Positions 1 to 7,981 of a stretch of 31,805 bases of DNA are shown here, in pieces (positions within the stretch are counted from its first letter, which is position 1; each line of letters begins with the position of its first letter). The DNA is from a virus: the IMG/VR virus record IMGVR_UViG_3300009488_000049, positions 1 through 31,805 of that record. One strand, given 5' to 3'. The notes under the pieces were generated by a model. It worked only from the letters and a program-made list of their open reading frames with translations. It searched no databases and was not told where the DNA came from. Made by a program: the position numbers and the translations under genes.

Positions 1-458
1 AAGACCTTGACAGGCTGGTGCGCCAGTTCAACGTGGAATCATGCGTCATAGATGCCCAGCCAGAGACCAGAAAGGCCATCGAGTTCGCACAGAGACACAA
101 GCGCAAGGTGAGGGTCTGTTACTACGATACGAACCCGAAAGAGAAAGACCTTTGGAAATCCGGCAAGGATGGCCTTACAATAAACGCCCAGAGGACACTG
201 GCGATGAGCCACGTCTTCGCCCAGTTCAGTCGTTCCCGGGTGGCTCTACCGAGGGATGCAGAGCGCATCCCCGGGTTCTATGAGCAGATGATGTCCCCAC
301 AGTTGGTCTATCGTGAAGACAAGACCACCGGGGAGAAGAGGGCGGCATATCCAAAGACCATGAAACCGGACCACTTTTACCATGCCTGCGTCTATGAGAT
401 GCTTGCCCGTCGTCAGATTCCGGCATCGGTACGGGTACACCGGAGGGGATGGACCTAA
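1..458 (+). CDS. terL: Terminase large subunit, C-terminal nuclease part (5' truncated)
   Basis: The reading frame is open to the left edge, so this is the C-terminal end of a longer protein; the GTG at 18 is internal. The visible part fits the RNase H-like nuclease domain of large terminases. An acidic VIDAQPET segment after a short strand is followed by a basic helix (AQRHKRKVR), and the C-terminal KPDHFYHACVYEMLA segment matches the acidic/aromatic motif seen at the end of many TerL proteins. TerL pumps DNA into the procapsid and cuts the concatemer. The ATPase half lies outside the window. The stop overlaps the portal start as TAATG, and terminase followed by portal is the usual order. 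Family is assigned from motifs and position only. Confidence 0.85.
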   Translation, partial: DLDRLVRQFNVESCVIDAQPETRKAIEFAQRHKRKVRVCYYDTNPKEKDLWKSGKDGLTINAQRTLAMSHVFAQFSRSRVALPRDAERIPGFYEQMMSPQLVYREDKTTGEKRAAYPKTMKPDHFYHACVYEMLARRQIPASVRVHRRGWT

Positions 459-2098
459 TGCCGCACCCCAGTCCTGAGATGCAGAGAGCCTATTTCAGGG
501 GCTCCGAAACTGCCGGTGCCAGCCTTCGCCGGGTCATCAGCGCACCTCAATTCGATGGCAAGTCGCTGAAAACAATCCACGACACCATCATGAAGATGAT
601 TGACCAGTACAAGTCGCAGAGAGACACCCATCTCCAGCGGAACTGGTCGTTCTTCCACGGCAATAGCGCCCCCTATGTCCAACCGTTTGAAGGTGAGACA
701 CAGCAGGAGTTCCAGCGCCGTCTCGCGAAACTCTACGAAGCAAACCGTGTGGGGCCAATCTGCGAGAAGATGGCCGGGTATCTCTATGGCCGGGCAGATG
801 AAATCATCAGGCGATGTGAAGACCCCGAGGCCCAGAAGTACATGCTTCGCGTGTGGGAATATAACGACATGCGCGAGGGCTCTCTCATGCTCGATACGGC
901 GACAATGGCTATCGTATCAGGCTTTGCACCTCTCCTGCCGAAGTTCGTGGATGAGCGTACCGACGAGCCATTCGAAGGAGCGTCTTTCGAAAGCCGCAGA
1001 AAATACGGCATCATCAAATACGTCCTGATGGATGCCACCCATGCGATGCTTCTCCCCAGCGTCAGAGATGCCCGGAAACTGGGTGCGATCATCCTGACAT
1101 ACTACGATGACAATATCTCCGGCGTATCAACCCTTGAGCGATTCGCCATGGGAGAAAGTTCGTACAGACGCGATATGGTAATCGAGTATATCGACGACAC
1201 TTACTGGCTCCGGTGGACAGACGGTGGGAAGAAACTGGAGAATGTGAACGACGGTAATCGTGCCCTCACGAACAAGAACTTCTACACCGATGTCAAAGTA
1301 CCATTCGTGATCTTCCGTGAAGGTGGAGACCCGATGCTACTTGAGGGGTCGGGGCTTCCTGAAAGCATCTGGGGATTGAACCTGAAACTGAACGAACGCC
1401 TCACTGACGATGGTCTCACCATCACGAACAATGCTCTGCCGATTCTCAAAATCCTCGGGGCACAACTCCCATCTAACTTCAGACGCACTCCGAACACGAT
1501 TCTGGAACTGGTTGGTGATGGAGGAGGCGAACGGCCTGATGCCGAATATCTGACGTGGGATGGTGAACTCACTGCATCGCATAAGCACGAAGACAAGATC
1601 ATGAAACTCATCGACGACATGGCAAGTATGAGTGCCGTGGACTGGGGAGACACACAGGCTCTCGGGCAGGTGAGGTCGGCAGATGGCATCCGTGCGGCTA
1701 CACGGGCGTCTCAGGAAGGCACGAACCGCAGAAAGCGGCGGTTCATAGAGGCCGAGAAGTGGCTCATTCGTTCGTCACTCATCATGCGTGAAGTTCACAC
1801 GATGGAGGCGTTTGAATCATACAGGGCCGAGATAAAATTCCCCGACTTCATCACCCCGACTGATCTGTCTCAGGCACAGACCGAACAGATTGAACTGGTC
1901 AGCGGGCAGGAATCACTGGAAGATTACGTCAAAGAGAACTACCCCGATCTCGCGACGGAAGAGGAAATCAACGCGAAGGTCGAGGAACTGAAAAAGACCA
2001 TCGAGTTCCTCCGCGGCTCTCAGCCGGGACTCAAGGACAACCCGCTTTCACCGGAGGAACGTGGGTCACAGCAGACGAAACCGGGAGTGAGTAAGTAG
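458..2098 (+). CDS. Portal protein
   Basis: A large protein directly after terminase and before scaffold and capsid, the standard portal position. The portal forms the dodecameric ring through which DNA enters and to which the tail joins. Its length (546-549 residues) is normal for portals. Visible features are an N-terminal alpha-helical part, a segment KMAGYLYGRADEI resembling the portal core, and an acidic C-terminus. Two starts are possible: ATG at 449, only two bases after GGAGG, and ATG at 458, which forms TAATG with the terminase stop and has better spacing. I chose 458 because the same coupling recurs in this genome. The exact portal family is not clear by eye. Confidence 0.82.
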   Translation: MPHPSPEMQRAYFRGSETAGASLRRVISAPQFDGKSLKTIHDTIMKMIDQYKSQRDTHLQRNWSFFHGNSAPYVQPFEGETQQEFQRRLAKLYEANRVGPICEKMAGYLYGRADEIIRRCEDPEAQKYMLRVWEYNDMREGSLMLDTATMAIVSGFAPLLPKFVDERTDEPFEGASFESRRKYGIIKYVLMDATHAMLLPSVRDARKLGAIILTYYDDNISGVSTLERFAMGESSYRRDMVIEYIDDTYWLRWTDGGKKLENVNDGNRALTNKNFYTDVKVPFVIFREGGDPMLLEGSGLPESIWGLNLKLNERLTDDGLTITNNALPILKILGAQLPSNFRRTPNTILELVGDGGGERPDAEYLTWDGELTASHKHEDKIMKLIDDMASMSAVDWGDTQALGQVRSADGIRAATRASQEGTNRRKRRFIEAEKWLIRSSLIMREVHTMEAFESYRAEIKFPDFITPTDLSQAQTEQIELVSGQESLEDYVKENYPDLATEEEINAKVEELKKTIEFLRGSQPGLKDNPLSPEERGSQQTKPGVSK

Positions 2099-2100
2099 AC

Positions 2101-2340
2101 GTGACAGGACTGGTCGTTTCGTTTTTCGAAGAGAAGGGCTTCGGGTTTATCCGCGAAGAGAACGCCCCCGATGGGCATATCGGAACCATCTTCTTTCACC
2201 ATTCCGATGTACTCAGGACCGAGGGACGTTACATTGGTTCTGAGCAGGTGTTCGAGAAAGACGTGGAATTTGACCTCGAAGAAACCCCGGAAGGGCGTCA
2301 TAGGGCTCGTAACATAAGGGTGGTAAACAATGGCAGGTGA
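2101..2340 (+). CDS. Cold-shock-domain protein
   Basis: A 79-residue GTG-start protein beginning two bases after the portal stop. It has the features of a cold-shock OB-fold: a G-x-V-x-x-F start, RNP1 KGFGFI at about residues 12-17, RNP2 IFFHHSDV at 30-37, and a C-terminal VEFDLEETPEGRHRARNI strand. Such domains bind single-stranded RNA or DNA and act as RNA chaperones or antiterminators. The position between portal and scaffold is odd for a regulatory protein. Its stop overlaps the scaffold start by 11 bases, so it is co-translated with virion proteins. Domain assignment is confident; the role in the virus is unknown. It could be a late-gene regulator or assist packaging. Confidence 0.85.
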   Translation: MTGLVVSFFEEKGFGFIREENAPDGHIGTIFFHHSDVLRTEGRYIGSEQVFEKDVEFDLEETPEGRHRARNIRVVNNGR

Positions 2341-3145
2341 ACGCTGGCGGGAAAAACTGGCTGAAGGTAAAAGCCTCACCATCGAAGACGCGAAGGCGAT
2401 AGTCACAGAGATGCTCGGTGGATTCGCTCTCATGGACAAAGAGGGCGAGGATTACATCAAACTCAAGGAGGCTGGCCGAGACCTCGTGAAACTCCGCGGT
2501 GAACTGGACAAGGCCGGTGGGTCTGACGTGCTGAAGTGGCTCTCGGAGAACAAGGACAACATGGAGTTGTTCGAGGAGGCGCTGAAGAAGAAAAAGGATG
2601 GCGCACCAGAGCCGTCCGCTGATGTCGTGGGCCTCAAGGCTTCCATCGAGGAACTCCAGACCACTATCAAGAACATGGACGAGGAGTCGAAAAAGAAGTC
2701 AGATCAGTTCGCGACTGACACTCTTCACCAGAAAACCAGAACTCGCATCGCAGAGATGTTGACAGATGCCGCGGCTGAAGGTATTGTCATCGAAGATGCC
2801 TTCCTGAAGCCCTGCCTGACAGACGAGGTTGTGGCTGAAATGGCGAAGGCAATCGAGCAATCCGATACGGAGTTCGGCACGTTGCTCGGTGAAAAGGTCG
2901 TCAAACCCGCGTTTACGAATCAGCAGGAGGCGCTGACGAGACTCGGGGTAGCAAGTACGGGCGTTGAGGGCGGTGAGTCAACGGTGGTCATCCCCGGCTC
3001 CACCCCCGGACCTGAAGGTACTCCCTTCAACCGGGGAATCGGAAGACTGGGGGTGCAAACGCAACCCACCGAGGCGGTCAGTTGGGCCGGTATGATGGGT
3101 CCAGACCTCATCAATCCTCAGTTGCAGAAGAAGGCTGAGGAGTAG
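2330..3145 (+). CDS. Scaffold-like protein
   Basis: A 271-residue, highly charged, helix-rich protein immediately upstream of the capsid gene. Residues about 25-130 are rich in Lys, Glu and Leu with heptad-like spacing, including a KKKKD stretch, as expected for a coiled-coil scaffold that templates procapsid assembly and is then lost. The C-terminal third becomes Gly/Pro/Thr-rich. No protease motif is evident, so whether it is cleaved cannot be judged. The ATG overlaps the end of the cold-shock gene in another frame. The call rests on position and composition rather than a specific motif. Confidence 0.7.
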   Translation: MAGERWREKLAEGKSLTIEDAKAIVTEMLGGFALMDKEGEDYIKLKEAGRDLVKLRGELDKAGGSDVLKWLSENKDNMELFEEALKKKKDGAPEPSADVVGLKASIEELQTTIKNMDEESKKKSDQFATDTLHQKTRTRIAEMLTDAAAEGIVIEDAFLKPCLTDEVVAEMAKAIEQSDTEFGTLLGEKVVKPAFTNQQEALTRLGVASTGVEGGESTVVIPGSTPGPEGTPFNRGIGRLGVQTQPTEAVSWAGMMGPDLINPQLQKKAEE

Positions 3146-3170
3146 CCTCGGCAAACGATAGGGAGCGACA

Positions 3171-4130
3171 ATGCCCGTAACAGGATATGGCGACCTTTTC
3201 GGCCTCAGTGCCGCGATGGTCAAGGGTTCCTCTCTTTCCCTGACGCAGTGGGCTCCAGCGGTAATGCGGTATGCAAAGGACCGCTACGTCTGGGCTCAGT
3301 ATCTTCCCTTCCGCGAGGAACTCGGGAAGAAAAAGGGAGACACCATCCGTGTACCCATCTACGAGTGGCTCAGTACCTACGGATCGGCCATTCCGGCAGG
3401 AACTACGGTTCCGATGGGTTCTCAGGACATCACCTCGTTCACCGTCACTCTCGATGAAATCGGTCGAGGGCTGGCGCTCGAACACACCGTCGATTACTAC
3501 AGCAACATCGCGAACCAACAGCAGTTGCTCATGACGCTCGCGGACAACTGGGCGAATACATGGGACTACTTCTGCTCTCTGGTCTTCACCAGCGGCCAGT
3601 GGTACATGTCGCAGGTGGCGGCTGGATCGTTCACGCAGGGTTCCGGTCAAGGTGGTGGAGTAGGTGCCGGGACGTTGCTGGGAACGAAGTTGCTCGACGG
3701 TGCCACGATTGACCGCGTGTACGATGTCCTCCGTGCCGCGAAGACACCGAAGTTCCCCGATGGCTATTACCGTTGGCTCTCCAACGCGAAGACCATGCGT
3801 GGCCTGAAGGAGGACGTGGGCCGGAAGAACTTCGAGTATTACAACAACGACGGCATGGGCATCAAGCAACAGATCATCGGGGTCTACGGCGGGTTCGTGT
3901 TCGTCGAGACCGAAGAGAACATGACCAACGGCCTCAGCGAGGCATTCGGGCAGAACTGCGGGGTACAGGCCGCAGGAATGCCGATGGAGATTCGATACGA
4001 GCCGAACTACCAGACCGACTTCGGTCGGGTGCAGGCGTGGGCGTACCTCGCCATCATGGGCACGGCAGAGGCTCTCATCGACACCGGAACGTATGGCATC
4101 CGGGTTTACAGCCATTACGTCTCGGTTTAA
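3171..4130 (+). CDS. Major capsid protein, resembling the N4-gp56 family
   Basis: A 319-residue protein that probably forms the HK97-fold shell. The N-terminus has the GYGDLF motif (residues 5-10), like the YGD-S start common in N4-gp56-type capsid proteins. This is followed by a long helix (APAVMRYAKDRYVW), then GKKKGDTIRVPIYEWL and a GTTVPMGSQDI segment that fits the usual E-loop/spine region. It follows the scaffold and has a GGGAG ribosome site. A strong hairpin follows the stop. The same N-terminal motif recurs in a 42-residue minus-strand peptide at 27610-27738. Assignment is from pattern and position. Confidence 0.82.
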   Translation: MPVTGYGDLFGLSAAMVKGSSLSLTQWAPAVMRYAKDRYVWAQYLPFREELGKKKGDTIRVPIYEWLSTYGSAIPAGTTVPMGSQDITSFTVTLDEIGRGLALEHTVDYYSNIANQQQLLMTLADNWANTWDYFCSLVFTSGQWYMSQVAAGSFTQGSGQGGGVGAGTLLGTKLLDGATIDRVYDVLRAAKTPKFPDGYYRWLSNAKTMRGLKEDVGRKNFEYYNNDGMGIKQQIIGVYGGFVFVETEENMTNGLSEAFGQNCGVQAAGMPMEIRYEPNYQTDFGRVQAWAYLAIMGTAEALIDTGTYGIRVYSHYVSV

Positions 4131-4139
4131 CCTGATTCT

Positions 4140-4171
4140 GGTTGAGGGGGCATCGAGTGCCCCTCTCAACC
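4140..4171 (+). other. Strong hairpin after the capsid gene
   Basis: GGTTGAGGGGGCA (40-52 of the 4100s) pairs with TGCCCC-T-CTCAACC, giving a 13-bp stem with one bulged T and a TCGAG loop. No T-run follows; the next gene's GGAGG site begins a few bases later. This suits a 3' stabiliser or processing hairpin for abundant capsid mRNA rather than a full terminator. The structure is seen; the function is inferred. Confidence 0.6.
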
Positions 4172-4191
4172 GCCCGTAAGGAGGTGTCCTG

Positions 4192-4470
4192 ATGGGACGC
4201 GACTGGGCCGATTTGCAGGATGAAATTGAGGGTCAGGCAATACCGGGTACACTCGCCGGAACCTACAACCTGACCGGCATCTGGGACTTCACAGGTGTCC
4301 TCAAGGACGGCGGGAACGCTCTGACCTTCGGGGGTGCCGTAACAACCGTTGGTGCCCTGACGACAGGTGCCGCTTTCACCGTAGGTGCGAAGGCGGTCAC
4401 TATCACCGAAGCAGGAGGAACCGGAACCCTGTTGATTGGGACCGAAGCCTTCCTGATGACAACAGCATAA
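4192..4470 (+). CDS. Small Gly/Thr-rich protein, possible head decoration or fibre-like protein
   Basis: A 92-residue protein preceded by a strong AAGGAGGTG ribosome site. It starts with a short charged helix (DWADLQDEIEGQA) and then consists of beta-prone Gly/Thr/Ala/Val repeats (FGGAVTTVGALTTGAAFTVGA). That composition is common in capsid decoration proteins and fibre shafts. It lies directly after the capsid gene and before an intrinsic terminator, so it closes the head transcription unit. I do not recognise a specific family. The high expression signals and location favour a virion component. Confidence 0.6.
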   Translation: MGRDWADLQDEIEGQAIPGTLAGTYNLTGIWDFTGVLKDGGNALTFGGAVTTVGALTTGAAFTVGAKAVTITEAGGTGTLLIGTEAFLMTTA

Positions 4471-4473
4471 CCG

Positions 4474-4507
4474 AGAACCCCTCTGCTCCGGTGGGGGGGT
4501 TTTCTTA
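4474..4507 (+). terminator. Intrinsic terminator ending the head gene block
   Basis: AACCCC at 4476-4481 pairs with GGGGTT at 4496-4501, with the G-rich stretch giving alternative registers, and TTTTCTT follows. It lies four bases after the previous stop and before the glycosyltransferase island, which implies the island may need read-through or its own promoter. I found no convincing promoter in the 20 bases before 4526. Confidence 0.72.
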
Positions 4508-4525
4508 ACACAAGGGCTGGGCTGG

Positions 4526-5242
4526 ATGGATAATCAGGGTATCACCCTCTGCATGGTGGTCAGGAACGCTGAAGACCGGCTGACCGACCTCCTACCTCGC
4601 GTTGCACCCCTCGTGGATGAAATCGTCGTAGTAGATCAGCAATCGACGGACAGGACCGTCAAAGTGCTGGAGAAACACGGCGCACGAGTGGTCTCTTCAA
4701 CTCCGAAGGGATATGCAGACCCCGACAGGGACTACTGCTATTCCCTTGCAACGCAGGACTGGATACTCGCGATGGACCCGGATGAGACCCTCGATGCAGA
4801 CCTGAATGCCAACATCCGCGAGATGGTGAAAGACCCGAACATCGACCTGTACTGGTTCCTGTTCGAGAACACCATCGACGATGTAGACATCAGTCACATC
4901 CTCGGCCCAGACCCACATCCGCGTCTCTGGCGGCGTCTTCTGCCAGACGGCACACCGAATGTCAGATGGCCCGCACAGGCCCACACGCTACCGGCCATCG
5001 CATCCTCTCGCGTCTGTTATGTCGAGAAGGGTCGCTTCATCCACGCAAGAACGATGGAAGAGGTACGCAAATCTCACGAGGATCGGGCGACAGTTGTAGA
5101 CCCGAAGGCTCTCGCTGAAGAAAAGAAGTTCCTCGAAGAGGTGGAGAAAGCACTGCAACAGGCTTCCCTTGCTGGCAAAGTATCAGGCGCGAAACCGCAT
5201 GAAGTGGACCTGAAACCACGGCCAGTAGGGAAGCGCCCATGA
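4526..5242 (+). CDS. Glycosyltransferase, GT-A (family 2-like)
   Basis: A 238-residue protein with a GT-A fold signature. A beta-strand with a nucleotide-binding start (ITLCMVVRNAEDRL, residues 6-19) is followed by DEIVVVDQQSTDRT at 31-44, the UDP-sugar binding strand, and by a metal-binding DxD-like LAMDPDE at 81-87. The pattern resembles WaaE/KdtX-type transferases that add sugars to surface glycans. The C-terminus is a Lys/Glu-rich helix. It is the first gene of the sugar island and overlaps the next gene by ATGA. Donor and acceptor cannot be read from sequence. There is no signal peptide or membrane helix, so it should act in the cytoplasm. Confidence 0.88.
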   Translation: MDNQGITLCMVVRNAEDRLTDLLPRVAPLVDEIVVVDQQSTDRTVKVLEKHGARVVSSTPKGYADPDRDYCYSLATQDWILAMDPDETLDADLNANIREMVKDPNIDLYWFLFENTIDDVDISHILGPDPHPRLWRRLLPDGTPNVRWPAQAHTLPAIASSRVCYVEKGRFIHARTMEEVRKSHEDRATVVDPKALAEEKKFLEEVEKALQQASLAGKVSGAKPHEVDLKPRPVGKRP

Positions 5243-6435
5243 AGATATTACTCTCTCGTTTCGGTGGCATCGGTGATGGGTCAATCCTCACCCCCGTAGC
5301 CCGGGAACTCACCCGCAGAGGACATGAAGTACATATCACCGTGCCCCTCAATCAGGTGAAACTGTTCGATAATCTACCTGAATGTTTCGCAGAGGTACAC
5401 GGAGCCACACGGTTCAGAGGCTTTCAGGACTGCATCAAATGGAAGTGGGGCTATACATCCATCGAGGCGGTAAAGGATGAATTCAATATCACGATGGGTG
5501 AGAAAGCACCGGAGTTCGTTCCACTCGACTACAAATACTCCATTGAACTCAACGCCCATCCTGATTATCACGGCAGAGCCGACTTCATGGGTCACTGGTT
5601 ACGTTCACAGAACTCAAATTTCCAGAACTGGGTAGACCTTTCATTCGGCTGGGCAGGTATCGACCCGACAACTATTCCAGACGAGGACAAGATTCCCGTC
5701 TACCGCGAAGAAACTCCCGAGAAGAACTGGGTCAGCCGTCTCCTGCGGAAAGCATCGAAGCCAATCATCGGCATCCACGGGTTCGCTTCCAGCCAGAGCA
5801 GAACATATATGAGGCATGAGGATGTGGCCCGCCTCATGATTGAGGAATACCCGACAGCAACCATCCTGCACTGGGTAGGGAATGAGTGGGTAATGGGAAA
5901 CAAGGCAGGATTTGAGGTGCTGACACTTCCTGAACCGGGCCCCGACCCGAAGAAACAGGATCAGCACCCCAATGCGATGCGCCACACCGTCTCGATGATG
6001 AAATGGATGGACCTGCTCATCTGCGCCGACAGTGCTTTGAGTCATTACGCACCCGCTGTGGGAACGAAGTGCATCACGCTCTACACAACCGTCCCTCCGT
6101 GGACACGGATGAAATATTATCCCCTTACTACATCTCTGGTGGGCGATGTTCAATGTCATCCCTGTTTCAATCTCGGGAAATTCTGCCCTCTGAACCAGAT
6201 TCGTGCCGAAGACACTCTTTCCGACCGCGAGAAGAAGATGTTCGCTCTCGAACAGCAAGGTCTTAAACCCCCACAGGCGGCTCACGAGATGGAAACCCAT
6301 GTAGAGGGTCTCAATCACGAATATAACGCCGCTAGACAGCGTATGGAGGGCATAGCGGGCATGAACCCCGACTGTGTGAAGGCAATCAAACCGGAAACGA
6401 TTGTCGAGGCCGCAAAGGAGATTCTCAATGGATAG
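5239..6435 (+). CDS. Glycosyltransferase family 9-like (heptosyltransferase-like) protein
   Basis: A 398-residue two-domain GT-B protein. The N-terminal Rossmann domain starts MKILLSRFGGIGDGSILTPV, the glycine-rich signature of the ADP-heptose:LPS heptosyltransferase family. The C-terminal domain has DLLICADSALSHYAPAVGTKCITLY, matching the family's donor-site region, and a CHPCFNLGKFC cluster often seen in family-9 relatives. Known members transfer heptose or similar sugars to lipid A core or related acceptors. Here the gene lies in a phage virion module, so the acceptor may be a capsid or tail protein. It overlaps the upstream gene by ATGA and the downstream gene by eight bases. Confidence 0.85.
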   Translation: MKILLSRFGGIGDGSILTPVARELTRRGHEVHITVPLNQVKLFDNLPECFAEVHGATRFRGFQDCIKWKWGYTSIEAVKDEFNITMGEKAPEFVPLDYKYSIELNAHPDYHGRADFMGHWLRSQNSNFQNWVDLSFGWAGIDPTTIPDEDKIPVYREETPEKNWVSRLLRKASKPIIGIHGFASSQSRTYMRHEDVARLMIEEYPTATILHWVGNEWVMGNKAGFEVLTLPEPGPDPKKQDQHPNAMRHTVSMMKWMDLLICADSALSHYAPAVGTKCITLYTTVPPWTRMKYYPLTTSLVGDVQCHPCFNLGKFCPLNQIRAEDTLSDREKKMFALEQQGLKPPQAAHEMETHVEGLNHEYNAARQRMEGIAGMNPDCVKAIKPETIVEAAKEILNG

Positions 6436-7264
6436 GCCACAGGTAATCTATCGCGACTTTCAGCGGTTCATCAACATCAGGGAAACGGAGAAATGCCATC
6501 CCCAGACCCTCCATGTCCACCTTCTGGGGTATGATGAAGCCCGCAGTCGAGAACTTATTCTGCCGTGGACCGGAGAAGATGGCTTGCGGGCGCTCATGTC
6601 TGACTTCAAAATAAGAAATGGTGAACAGGTCATCTTCGATGGGCCGGGAGATTATGAACATGACCCGCAAAACTACAAGCACCTCGAAGTGGCTGTTGAG
6701 TATGCGCGGAATACGAGCCTCCGCGTTGGAGTGGTTTCGTTCGCTACGGAACTGGATTTCTCACATGGCGTGTGGGATTACGCGGAGGTTCTCATCCCTG
6801 CGGATACTATTGAAGGTTGGCATGAGGTCGTGGGTGGTGAACCTGTCACTGACCGAAGACGGCGCTGGAATTATCCGTGGGAACATACGGGTGCTACATG
6901 CCGACTGGTGGGGCGGTTTACTGCGGAAAAAGCGGATGGGAAGACCATTGTGGCGTTCTCTGCTCGACACGGCAACTTCGACTCCTATCGAATTGGAGCG
7001 CCGGATTACCCTGTTTCGGACCCGGACTTCACAACTTGCCGATATCAGTGGTTCCATCCCTGCATTGACCCACGCGGAGATATTTGGCCTTGTCCCGCAA
7101 CGATGGACACTCGGGCTCTGGGAAATCTGGGATACATGCGATTCAAAGAAAGGTGGCCGACCCACAATACGATTCCCCTTCAGGATTGTCCTCGGTGGGT
7201 CGAGGGTGCCTGTCCCTACGCCCAGCAAAACCAAATCCTCCACCACGTCGTTACCGAGGTATAG
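6428..7264 (+). CDS. SPASM-like protein lacking the radical-SAM cysteine triad
   Basis: A 278-residue protein. The C-terminal part has five cysteines at 204, 212, 222, 254 and 262 in the order C-x7-C-x9-C, then LGN, then C-x7-C, as in SPASM auxiliary cluster domains (DPRGDIWPCP, ALGNL). The N-terminal half resembles a radical-SAM barrel in strand order but has only one cysteine (23) where CX3CX2C would be expected. It is therefore probably not a functional radical-SAM enzyme, or it uses only the SPASM cluster. ATG at 6428 is chosen because AGGAG lies eight bases upstream and it overlaps the previous stop. Function is unknown; the setting suggests a sugar or protein modification role. Confidence 0.7.
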   Translation: MDRPQVIYRDFQRFINIRETEKCHPQTLHVHLLGYDEARSRELILPWTGEDGLRALMSDFKIRNGEQVIFDGPGDYEHDPQNYKHLEVAVEYARNTSLRVGVVSFATELDFSHGVWDYAEVLIPADTIEGWHEVVGGEPVTDRRRRWNYPWEHTGATCRLVGRFTAEKADGKTIVAFSARHGNFDSYRIGAPDYPVSDPDFTTCRYQWFHPCIDPRGDIWPCPATMDTRALGNLGYMRFKERWPTHNTIPLQDCPRWVEGACPYAQQNQILHHVVTEV

Positions 7265-7309
7265 AGACGGCTTCTATGACTTCCTCAGCGGCGACTACGG
7301 TCCACCGGA

Positions 7310-7981
7310 ATGAGTAAAGTCCTCACGGTCCTCGTCCCATTCTTCAACCAGCATGAGTATCTCGACTTCTGTCTGGAAAGAACAGGAGATTGGATGGAGG
7401 TGCTGGTAACAGACTTTGGGAGCGACAAACCACCCGATATCTCTGCATATCCGTGGGTTGATCTCCATGTCGGGCCAGCGATCCACGGCCCCGGGGCAAT
7501 ACCGGCACAGTTGAACTACGGTGTTGAGAACACTGAAGGTGAAGTCATCGTCTGGGTGCCTGCCGACAATGCTTTGAATGCCATGCAATACTTCCCGGCC
7601 ATCCTGAACATGCTCGACACCTATGATATCATCTACTCGGACATGCTCTACATCGACGACGACGGGAAGTTTCTGGGACAGAGAGTAGTCCCTGATTACA
7701 AATTCCATTTCTGCTTCGATTCCTACGAACTGGGCGTGAGCATCTGGTACAGGAGAGACCTTCATGAGCGATTCGGTATGTTCGACCCAGATTTTCAGGT
7801 GCATGACTACGAATGGCTCTTACGTTGCGCTATGGGAGGAGCCACTTTCTATCATCTCCCCCTTCCGTACTACGTCTATCGGGAACACACCAAAAGACCC
7901 ACGGGAAGTTGGGAACCGGAGAGAGAGAAAGTCATGCTGGAACAGTCAGCCCTACTGAGCAAGCGGGCAAAGGAGTTCTGA
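7310..7981 (+). CDS. Glycosyltransferase, GT-A (family 2-like)
   Basis: A 223-residue GT-A protein. It has a hydrophobic start strand VLTVLVPFFNQHEYL (residues 4-18), VLVTDFGSDK (31-40) as the donor-binding strand, a VWVPADN segment (81-87) in place of the metal-binding DxD, and a late acidic HDYEWLLRCA segment where the catalytic base of family-2 enzymes usually lies. It is shorter than typical family-2 proteins but complete. The ribosome site is weak. Its stop overlaps the next start as TGATG. Donor and acceptor cannot be predicted. Confidence 0.83.
   Translation: MSKVLTVLVPFFNQHEYLDFCLERTGDWMEVLVTDFGSDKPPDISAYPWVDLHVGPAIHGPGAIPAQLNYGVENTEGEVIVWVPADNALNAMQYFPAILNMLDTYDIIYSDMLYIDDDGKFLGQRVVPDYKFHFCFDSYELGVSIWYRRDLHERFGMFDPDFQVHDYEWLLRCAMGGATFYHLPLPYYVYREHTKRPTGSWEPEREKVMLEQSALLSKRAKEF

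Noticed and set aside
3111-4169. Long minus-strand open frame of 352 codons opposite the capsid gene
   Set aside because: It is a mirror of the capsid coding frame, lacks a ribosome site and family motifs, and the plus-strand capsid gene is clearly real.
5641-6318. Minus-strand open frame opposite the family-9 transferase
   Set aside because: Opposite-strand shadow of a gene with clear glycosyltransferase motifs.
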